A stretch of 5,022 nt of DNA. Source: Flavobacterium psychrophilum (GTDB taxonomy: Bacteria > Bacteroidota > Bacteroidia > Flavobacteriales > Flavobacteriaceae). The stretch covers positions 1 through 5,022 of the forward strand of contig CAMDSN010000127.1 in NCBI GenBank assembly GCA_945907225.1. The letters run 5' to 3'. A model generated the notes under the pieces. That model did no database searches and was not told the origin of the DNA. It was given only the letters and a program-made list of their open reading frames with translations. The translations under genes were made by a program, and so were the position numbers. Positions 1 through 5,022 of the stretch are shown one piece after another (the stretch's first letter is position 1; each line of letters opens with the position of its first letter).

Positions 1-453
1 ATGGTGGCAATCAAATTGAGTCCAAGATGGAATCTAGCTAGCGGAGTTGGATTTTTACAATTTGATGCTAATCAAACTGTGGGCGGTAATACTGAGAGTA
101 TTCGTAATTCTTATTTACAAATTCCACTACGATTTACAGGAGATTATAACCTTTTTAAAGGAGCTGAACCCAAAGACGCTAAAATACACTTTAACATTGG
201 CTTAGGAGTATATGCTAACACGCTACTTAACGAAGAAAAAGTAAATACGACTACCACTACAGAAACTAAAAACTTAGGCTGGAATTTTGGTATTGCCACG
301 GCAATTGGAGTAAGGTTTGTTTTAACAAATGTCTTGCATATTGGAGTAGGTTTAGAAAGCCAAAATGATCTTACTAAAATGAAGAAAATAGAAGTGGAAC
401 GAAGAATGGAGCAAATGAATACTGTATATCTAAAATTTGGACTGAAGTTCTAA
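1..453 (+). CDS. Outer-membrane beta-barrel (porin-like) protein, 3' part; probably 5'-truncated by the window edge
   Basis: The 150 visible residues read as alternating amphipathic beta-strands separated by polar loops. Candidate strands are about 1-20, 37-50 (with YLQIPLRF at 39-45 region, typical of the OMP_b-brl_2/PorT-like fold), 61-74, 91-108 (NLGWNFGIATAIGVRF), 110-119 and 140-150. The chain ends in Phe (YLKFGLKF), the aromatic C-terminal residue expected of barrels inserted by BamA. A Thr-rich loop lies at about 82-88, and a charged loop rich in Lys, Glu and Arg lies at about 126-138. No signal peptide is visible, and the first strand starts at once, so the ATG at position 1 is probably an internal Met; whole proteins of this family are usually about 180-250 residues. 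The likely location is the outer membrane. The substrate or function cannot be told from the sequence. It converges on valS and ends 19 bases before their shared terminator. I am fairly sure of the fold and unsure of the role. Confidence 0.72.
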   Translation: MVAIKLSPRWNLASGVGFLQFDANQTVGGNTESIRNSYLQIPLRFTGDYNLFKGAEPKDAKIHFNIGLGVYANTLLNEEKVNTTTTTETKNLGWNFGIATAIGVRFVLTNVLHIGVGLESQNDLTKMKKIEVERRMEQMNTVYLKFGLKF

Positions 454-472
454 CAAACTCAATAATCTCATC

Positions 473-507
473 AAAAACCATTTCATCTGAAATGGTTTTT
501 TTATTTT
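473..507. terminator. Bidirectional rho-independent terminator between convergent genes
   Basis: AAAAACCATTTCA (473-485) and its exact reverse complement TGAAATGGTTTTT (488-500) flank TC; in practice this folds as a 12-bp stem with a 4-nt loop. On the + strand the stem runs into a T-rich tract (TTTTTTTATTTT, 496-507), giving a good terminator for the beta-barrel gene. On the - strand the stem begins at the base right after the valS stop codon (503-501) and ends in five T (477-473) before GATGAG, a weaker U-tract. The position between two convergent stop codons supports shared use. Confidence 0.85.
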
Positions 508-3128
508 AAATTGGCTAAACTTTGCTCTATTGTAGCAATCTTAGCAAGTGCATCGGCTTCCTTTTTTCGCTCGTTATCAAGTACATTTTTTGGAGCTCCC
601 GCAACAAATTTTTCATTTGAAAGTTTCCCTTGTACACTTTTTAAAAATCCTAGAGTGTATTTTAGTTCCTCCGTTAGTTTACTAATTTCAGATTGAATAT
701 CAATGACTCCTGAAACTGGAATAAAGTACTCATTTGACTTTACACGGTAGGTCAACGCGCCATCAACTTTATCAGAGATATACTCCAAATGGAAAATATT
801 GGCAAGTTTAATGATAACCGAATCAAAATTGGAAGATACATTTTCATGATTCACAACTTTCAAATTAATACCATCTTTCATAGGAATATTTTTTTCCTTC
901 CGAATGGTTCTAACACCAGCTATTACTTCTGTTGCAACTTCAAAATCGGATATGATATTTTCATCAAAAGGAATTAATTTTGGATATTCAGCTATAATTA
1001 GGGCTTGTTCTGGAGTTCTTTCTGAGATATATTGCCATATTTCTTCTGTAAGAAAAGGCATAAAAGGATGAAGTAATTTCAAGTTAGCCTCAAGTAATTC
1101 AATTGCTTTATTAAACGTTGTCTCGTCTATAGGTTGTTGATATCCGGGTTTAATAATTTCCAAAAACCAAGAACAGAAATCATCCCAAACCATTTTGTAT
1201 ATACTCATTAATGCATCGGACAAACGGTATTTATCAAAATGATTCTCAATTTCAACTAAAGTTTGTTGGAATTTGGCTTCATACCACGCAATAGCTACTT
1301 TTGAACTTTCGGGTTGTGAAATGGCGGCTACCTCCCAGCCTTTAATTAAACGAAATGCATTCCAAATTTTATTAGCAAAAGCTTTTCCATTATTACACAA
1401 ATCTTCATCAAACATAATATCGTTGCCCGCCGATGCGCTCAATAGTAATCCAACACGAACCCCGTCGGCACCAAACTTCTCTATTAAATCCAATGGTTCT
1501 GGGGAATTTCCTAAAGACTTAGACATTTTTCGACGTTGTTTGTCTCTAACAATTCCAGTTAAATACACATTTGAAAAGGGCTTTTCATTTGTATACTCAT
1601 AACCAGCAATTATCATTCGGGCAACCCAAAAGAATAAAATATCCGGACCCGTAACTAAATCGTTAGTGGGGTAATAGTATTTAAAATCGGCATTCTCTGG
1701 ATCCATTATACCGTCAAATACAGACATGGGCCAAAGCCAAGAAGAAAACCAAGTATCTAATGCATCAGAATCTTGTATCAAATCGCTAATGGATAGTTTA
1801 AAATTTGATGTTTTATTTTGAGCTAATTTCAAAGCCTCTTCTATTGATTCTGCAACAACAAAATCTTCTTTCCCGTCACCATAATAATATGCAGGTATTT
1901 GTTGACCCCACCATAATTGACGTGAGATATTCCAATCGCGAATATTTTCTAACCAATGACGATAGGTATTATTAAATCGTGAGGGATATAATTTTATATC
2001 GTCGGTTTCAAGAACCGATTTGATGGCTGGAACTACTAGTTTTTCCATACTTAAAAACCACTGATCCGAAAGTCTTGGTTCTATCACCGCTTTGGTTCTC
2101 TCTGATGTCCCTACTTTATTAGTGTGCACTTCTGTTTTTAATAAAGCACCCATACTATCCAATTCTTTTGTAATTTCTTCACGAACGACAAATCGATCTT
2201 TTCCAGCATAGTGTAGTCCAAAACTATTTAAAGAAGCATCTTCATTAAAAATGTCAATGATTTCTAATCCATGTTTCTCGCCAAGACTCTTATCATTAAT
2301 ATCATGAGCTGGCGTAACTTTTAGGCAGCCTGTACCAAACTCGATATCAACATAATCATCTTCTATTATAGGCACTACTCTATTACAAATAGGCACAATT
2401 ACACATTTCCCTTTTAAAGAGGTGAAACGTTCATCATTTGGATTTATACAGATGGCAGTATCGCCAAAAATTGTTTCAGGACGCGTAGTTGCAACAACTA
2501 CAAAATCAGGTGAGTCCTGTAATTTATATTTCAAATAGTATAAGTTACCTTGTTTTTCTTCGTAAATAACTTCCTCGTCTGACAGCGTTGTTTTGGCTTC
2601 AGGATCCCAATTTACCATACGATACCCTCTATAAATAAGGCCTTTACGATACAAATCAACAAACGAACGAATAACCGATGCGGACATGTTGGGATCCATG
2701 GTAAATTTTGTTCTTTCCCAGTCACAAGAACAACCTAACTTTTTTAGTTGTTCTAAAATAGTTCCTCCATATTTATTTGTCCAGTCCCAAGCATGCTTCA
2801 AAAACACCTCTCGAGTTAAGTCATTTTTATTTATACCTTCACTCTTTAATTTAGCCACAACTTTTGCTTCAGTGGCAATTGAGGCGTGATCTGTTCCTGG
2901 AACCCAACAGGCATTAAAACCTTTTAATCTTGCTCTTCTGATTAAAACATCCTGAATTGTATTATTCAACATATGGCCCATATGTAGAACTCCAGTCACA
3001 TTTGGCGGAGGAATTGTAATAGTATAGGGTTTTCTATGGTCGGGTTTTGAATGAAAATAATTATTTTTCATCCAGTAGTCGTACCATTTTTTTTCAACAG
3101 TAGCAGCATTAAAATTGGCTGGTATCAT
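501..3128 (-). CDS. valS: Valyl-tRNA synthetase (valine--tRNA ligase), complete
   Basis: This cytoplasmic class Ia synthetase charges tRNA-Val with valine using ATP and hydrolyses mischarged Thr-tRNA-Val. At 875 residues it has the usual bacterial length and all domains in order. The Rossmann catalytic half has the HIGH-type motif HMGH at 49-52 (in PPPNVTGVLHMGH) and GTDHASIATE at 78-87. The CP1 editing domain has TTRPET at 214-219, GDTA at 222-225 and TPAHDIND at 272-279. The second catalytic half has RDWNISRQLWWGQQIPAYY at 397-415, LDTWFSSWLWP at 457-467 and KMSKS at 534-538. The helical anticodon-binding domain (about 610-760) contains FCSWFLEIIKP (651-661) and HPFMPFLTEEIW (687-698). A C-terminal coiled-coil arm (about 810-875) starts SEISKLTEELKY and ends in a Lys/Ala/Glu-rich helix. 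The start fits the family N-terminus (MIPANFNAATVEKKWYDYW). No Shine-Dalgarno is present; the leader before the ATG is GAAATAAA. No T-box leader is visible. The gene is intact, with no frameshift or missing catalytic motif. Confidence 0.98.
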   Translation of the reverse strand: MIPANFNAATVEKKWYDYWMKNNYFHSKPDHRKPYTITIPPPNVTGVLHMGHMLNNTIQDVLIRRARLKGFNACWVPGTDHASIATEAKVVAKLKSEGINKNDLTREVFLKHAWDWTNKYGGTILEQLKKLGCSCDWERTKFTMDPNMSASVIRSFVDLYRKGLIYRGYRMVNWDPEAKTTLSDEEVIYEEKQGNLYYLKYKLQDSPDFVVVATTRPETIFGDTAICINPNDERFTSLKGKCVIVPICNRVVPIIEDDYVDIEFGTGCLKVTPAHDINDKSLGEKHGLEIIDIFNEDASLNSFGLHYAGKDRFVVREEITKELDSMGALLKTEVHTNKVGTSERTKAVIEPRLSDQWFLSMEKLVVPAIKSVLETDDIKLYPSRFNNTYRHWLENIRDWNISRQLWWGQQIPAYYYGDGKEDFVVAESIEEALKLAQNKTSNFKLSISDLIQDSDALDTWFSSWLWPMSVFDGIMDPENADFKYYYPTNDLVTGPDILFFWVARMIIAGYEYTNEKPFSNVYLTGIVRDKQRRKMSKSLGNSPEPLDLIEKFGADGVRVGLLLSASAGNDIMFDEDLCNNGKAFANKIWNAFRLIKGWEVAAISQPESSKVAIAWYEAKFQQTLVEIENHFDKYRLSDALMSIYKMVWDDFCSWFLEIIKPGYQQPIDETTFNKAIELLEANLKLLHPFMPFLTEEIWQYISERTPEQALIIAEYPKLIPFDENIISDFEVATEVIAGVRTIRKEKNIPMKDGINLKVVNHENVSSNFDSVIIKLANIFHLEYISDKVDGALTYRVKSNEYFIPVSGVIDIQSEISKLTEELKYTLGFLKSVQGKLSNEKFVAGAPKNVLDNERKKEADALAKIATIEQSLANLK

Positions 3129-3178
3129 TTTATTTCGGTTATATTTATTTTTGGTTGCAGTAAAGAAATATGAAATTT

Positions 3179-3208
3179 CAAAAATACTAACGCATTAATA
3201 CATGACAT
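3179..3208 (-). promoter_or_regulatory. Candidate valS promoter (Bacteroidota type)
   Basis: Read on the - strand, TATTTTTG (3186-3179) matches the Bacteroidota -7 consensus TAnnTTTG at every fixed position. Nineteen bases upstream lies ATG (3208-3206), a one-mismatch version of the -33 TTG, so the -33 is weak. The predicted transcript would start near 3172 and give a leader of about 44 nt before the valS ATG. A second -7-like string, TACTTTTG (3310-3303), is further away and has no -33 partner. Confidence 0.4.
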
Positions 3209-3210
3209 TA

Positions 3211-3272
3211 ATTTTACAAGTTAGAATAAACTATAAATTGAAAAGACTAGAGTATAGTTGATTTTACAACTT
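3211..3272. repeat. Pair of 12-bp direct repeats in the divergent spacer
   Basis: ATTTTACAAGTT (3211-3222) and ATTTTACAACTT (3261-3272) match at 11 of 12 bases, with starts exactly 50 bp apart. Between them is the inverted pair AACTATA (3229-3235) and TATAGTT (3253-3259). They lie upstream of the candidate valS promoter and also upstream of the DUF1573 gene, so they could be operator sites. In a spacer this AT-rich they could also be chance. The rest of the 273-bp spacer (3129-3401) holds homopolymeric A/T runs and no open reading frame or RNA gene that I can support. Confidence 0.35.
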
Positions 3273-3348
3273 AAAAAAAAATTCTATTTTTTTAATGCTT
3301 TGCAAAAGTAATTAATAATGACTTTAGAAAAAATTAACTATAAAATTA

Positions 3349-3377
3349 TTGTGAATTAATTTAAAAAACTAAATTTA
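3349..3377 (+). promoter_or_regulatory. Candidate promoter for the DUF1573 gene
   Basis: TTG (3349-3351) is followed after 18 bases by TAAATTTA (3370-3377), which differs from the Bacteroidota -7 consensus TAnnTTTG only at the last base. Spacing is within the normal range. Transcription would start near 3384, leaving a short leader of about 18 nt before the ATG at 3402. Confidence 0.45.
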
Positions 3378-3401
3378 CGCTTCACTTAATAATTTAGTCT
3401 A

Positions 3402-3836
3402 ATGAAAAAATATTTTTATCTTATTTTAGTTTTTTCGTCTTTGCAGCTTATGTCTCAAAAAGGCCCCAAGATTGAATTTAAAGATAAAGACAATACAATA
3501 GACTATGGAACGGTCAATAAAGAAGATGATAACGGAATTCGATCATTTGAATTTACAAATACAGGAGATGAACCTTTAATAATTACAAATGTTCAATCAA
3601 CCTGTGGTTGTACTGTTCCTTCAAAACCAACAGAACCTATTTTACCCGGAAAAACTGGTAAAATTGACGTGAAGTACAATATGAATACGGGGCCAATTCG
3701 CAAAACGATTACTGTTGAAAGTAATGCTATAAACGTTGAAGAAGGAAGGGTTGCTATAAAAATTAAGGGCGATGTTATAGTAAAACCAGTTGTTAACCTT
3801 CTTGAAAAAAAGAAGACAAGTCCAATTATGCAATAG
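3402..3836 (+). CDS. Exported DUF1573-domain protein
   Basis: This 144-residue protein starts with a signal peptide: KK at 2-3, a hydrophobic core YFYLILVFSSLQLM (4-17), and likely cleavage around Ser18-Gln19. The mature part is a single Ig-like/ASH-type beta-sandwich of the DUF1573 family, with the family hallmarks in order: DYGTVNKED (34-42), FEFTNTGDEPLIITNVQSTCGCTVP (49-73, with the CGC pair at 68 and 70), PILPGKTGKIDVKYN (79-93) and the final strand RVAIKIKGDV (116-125). It probably acts in the periplasm or at the cell surface. No Lys/Glu-rich lipobox or C-terminal sorting domain is seen, so it is not clearly a lipoprotein or T9SS cargo. The biochemical function of the family is unknown. 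The tail after about 130 is Lys-rich and probably flexible. The first ATG is chosen because it gives a complete signal peptide. The gene is divergent from valS. A T-rich stretch follows the stop (T-run at 3880-3888), but no convincing hairpin does. Confidence 0.9.
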   Translation: MKKYFYLILVFSSLQLMSQKGPKIEFKDKDNTIDYGTVNKEDDNGIRSFEFTNTGDEPLIITNVQSTCGCTVPSKPTEPILPGKTGKIDVKYNMNTGPIRKTITVESNAINVEEGRVAIKIKGDVIVKPVVNLLEKKKTSPIMQ

Positions 3837-3914
3837 TACTCTAAGAGGTTTATCTTTCTTTTTCAACTACACCTTTCTATTTTTTTTTAAATATTATCAT
3901 ATATGACGAAGAAA

Positions 3915-3945
3915 TTGTTTCGCTTATAAAAAAATTGCAATTTTG
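3915..3945 (+). promoter_or_regulatory. Candidate promoter for the aminotransferase gene
   Basis: TTG (3915-3917) is separated by 20 bases from CAATTTTG (3938-3945), which matches the Bacteroidota -7 consensus TAnnTTTG except for the first base. The predicted start is near 3952, about 13 nt before the ATG at 3965. This suggests the aminotransferase has its own promoter even if some read-through comes from the DUF1573 gene 128 bp upstream. Confidence 0.45.
3931..3944. repeat. Perfect 14-bp palindrome overlapping the -7 element
   Basis: AAAATTGCAATTTT is identical to its reverse complement and covers most of the candidate -7 element of the aminotransferase promoter. A regulator bound here would block RNA polymerase, so it could be an operator. 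The AT-rich composition makes chance a real alternative. It is too close to the start codon and lacks a T-tract of its own to be a good terminator for the preceding gene. Confidence 0.35.
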
Positions 3946-3964
3946 CCGCTCAAATAATCTAATC

Positions 3965-5022
3965 ATGCCAAAAATATCTCAAAAAGGGCAAAAAATGCCC
4001 GAATCTCCAATTAGAAAATTAGTGCCATTTGCTGAAGTTGCTAAAAATAAAGGACATAAAGTCTATCATTTAAATATAGGCCAACCTGACATTAAAACCC
4101 CTGAGATAGCGATAAATGCAATTAAAAATATAGACATAAGCATTTTAGAGTATAGTCATTCTGCTGGTTTTGAAAGTTATAGAGAAAAATTATCCTCATA
4201 CTACAATTCCAAAAAACTCCCAATTGATATTTCCGATATCATCATCACTACGGGTGGTTCCGAAGCCCTATTATTTGCAATGGGAAGCACTATGGACGTT
4301 GGTGATGAAATTATTGTACCCGAACCTTTTTATGCAAATTACAGCGGTTTTTCTATAGCGTCTGGCGTAACCATTATTCCTGTTATTTCAACCATTGAAG
4401 AAGGTTTTGCATTACCACCAATTGATGCCTTTGAAAAATTAATTACCCCAAAAACAAAAGCTGTTTTAATTTGTAATCCGGGAAATCCAACAGGTTATCT
4501 GTATTCAAAAGAGGAAATATTACAATTGGCTGAAATTGTTAAAAAGCATGATTTATTTTTAATTGCAGATGAAGTTTATAGAGAATTTATATACGATGAA
4601 AACGAAACTCATTTTTCAATTATGAACGTTGCTGGTTTGGAAGAAAATGCAATTATGATTGACTCGGTTTCAAAAAGATATAGTATGTGTGGCGCTAGGA
4701 TTGGATGTATTGTTTCCAAAAACAAAGCAGTAATGGCTACAGCAATGAAGTTTGCTCAAGCGAGATTAAGCCCACCTACATTAGCTCAAATAGCGAGTGA
4801 AGCAGCTTTAGATACTCCACAAAGTTATTTTGATGATGTGATTAAAGAATATAAAGAAAGACGCGATACCCTTATTTCAGAATTACAAAAAATTGATGGA
4901 ATAAAAGTCGCTACTCCAAAAGGTGCATTTTACTGTATTGCACAACTTCCAGTTAAAAATGCCGATAATTTTGCTCAGTGGCTTTTAGATTCATATGACA
5001 ACAACAAAGAGACTGTCATGGT
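3965..5022 (+). CDS. Class I/II PLP-dependent aminotransferase (aspartate aminotransferase-like), 3'-truncated by the window end
   Basis: The reading frame is open from the ATG at 3965 to the window edge (352 codons plus 2 bases). It encodes a cytoplasmic fold-type I transaminase, which moves an amino group between an amino acid and a 2-oxoacid by way of pyridoxal phosphate. Visible motifs: the N-terminal substrate segment LNIGQPDIKTP (36-46); EYSHSAGFESYREKL (62-76); the PLP phosphate-binding GGSEAL (97-102); NPGNPTG (171-177), whose second Asn contacts PLP; IADEVYREF (200-208) with Asp202 and Tyr205; and DSVSKRYSMCGARIGC (233-248) with Schiff-base Lys237 and phosphate-binding Arg245. GAFYC (320-324) follows in the C-terminal domain. 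The usual length is about 395-400, so about 45 residues are missing, including the C-terminal Arg that binds the substrate carboxylate. The start at 3965 gives the common N-terminus MPKISQKGQKMPESPIRKL; Met11 (3995) is a less likely start. No Shine-Dalgarno is seen. The exact amino-acid substrate cannot be told; aspartate, aromatic or alanine-type are all possible. Confidence 0.93.
   Translation, partial: MPKISQKGQKMPESPIRKLVPFAEVAKNKGHKVYHLNIGQPDIKTPEIAINAIKNIDISILEYSHSAGFESYREKLSSYYNSKKLPIDISDIIITTGGSEALLFAMGSTMDVGDEIIVPEPFYANYSGFSIASGVTIIPVISTIEEGFALPPIDAFEKLITPKTKAVLICNPGNPTGYLYSKEEILQLAEIVKKHDLFLIADEVYREFIYDENETHFSIMNVAGLEENAIMIDSVSKRYSMCGARIGCIVSKNKAVMATAMKFAQARLSPPTLAQIASEAALDTPQSYFDDVIKEYKERRDTLISELQKIDGIKVATPKGAFYCIAQLPVKNADNFAQWLLDSYDNNKETVM

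Noticed and set aside
511..2889. Open frames on the + strand inside valS (511-696, 789-977, 1273-1602, 2686-2889)
   Set aside because: All lie antisense within the intact, motif-complete valS gene; their translations show low-complexity Ser/Phe-rich composition, no recognisable domain and no promoter or leader. They are shadows of valS.
3256..3271. Small hairpin AGTTG-N6-CAACT in the divergent spacer
   Set aside because: A 5-bp stem without a following T-tract on the + strand; on the - strand the T-run precedes rather than follows it. Not a terminator, and too short for a regulatory RNA call.
3129..3401. T-box or other amino-acid-responsive leader upstream of valS
   Set aside because: No T-box consensus, specifier loop or antiterminator is visible, and the probable leader is only about 44 nt; T-boxes are mainly a feature of Firmicutes and some Actinobacteria.
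3642..3866. Open frame of 74 codons on the - strand over the end of the DUF1573 gene
   Set aside because: It overlaps a well-supported gene in antisense, and its product is rich in Asn, Phe and Tyr with no domain, as expected of the reverse complement of AT-rich coding sequence.
3839..3890. Possible rho-independent terminator after the DUF1573 gene
   Set aside because: There is a T-rich tract ending in nine T, but the only stems I can find (CTC/GAG with a 3-nt loop, or AGGT/ACCT with a loop over 20 nt) are too weak to call.
4170..4358. Open frame of 62 codons on the + strand
   Set aside because: It lies in a different frame inside the aminotransferase gene, which shows all PLP-enzyme motifs in its own frame from 3965 onward.
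1..5022. Mobile element, phage, defence or CRISPR system
   Set aside because: No transposase, integrase, nuclease, terminal repeats or spaced repeat array is present on either strand; base composition and gene style look uniform across the window.

Overview
The window looks like ordinary chromosomal DNA from a member of the Bacteroidota, most likely the family Flavobacteriaceae. The evidence is the strongly AT-rich sequence, start codons with no recognisable Shine-Dalgarno sequence but A/T-rich leaders, promoter-like TTG-N18-20-TAnnTTTG elements of the Bacteroidota type, and proteins that read as flavobacterial: an outer-membrane beta-barrel ending in Phe, a DUF1573 protein, and a ValRS with the WWGQQIP and HDIND variants. 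This assignment comes from remembered family sequences, not from a search.

Layout from left to right. Positions 1-453 (+) hold the C-terminal part of an outer-membrane beta-barrel protein whose 5' end probably lies outside the window. It converges on valS (501-3128, -), a complete valyl-tRNA synthetase. A perfect inverted repeat (473-500) between the two stop codons is probably a shared bidirectional terminator. A 273-bp AT-rich divergent spacer (3129-3401) holds candidate promoters for both directions and a pair of short direct repeats. It is followed by a small exported DUF1573 protein (3402-3836, +). After a 128-bp spacer with its own candidate promoter comes a class I/II PLP-dependent aminotransferase (3965 to the window end, +), which is cut off by the window edge and lacks roughly its last 45 residues.

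The genes do not form an obvious single pathway. ValRS serves cytoplasmic translation, the aminotransferase is probably amino-acid metabolism, and the DUF1573 and beta-barrel proteins belong to the envelope. Each gene appears able to be its own transcription unit. I found no mobile element, CRISPR array, tRNA or rRNA, toxin-antitoxin pair, defence system or other sign of an undescribed system. The more interesting points are small: the terminator directly abutting the valS stop codon, a 14-bp palindrome overlapping the aminotransferase promoter, and the uncharacterised DUF1573 protein beside valS.
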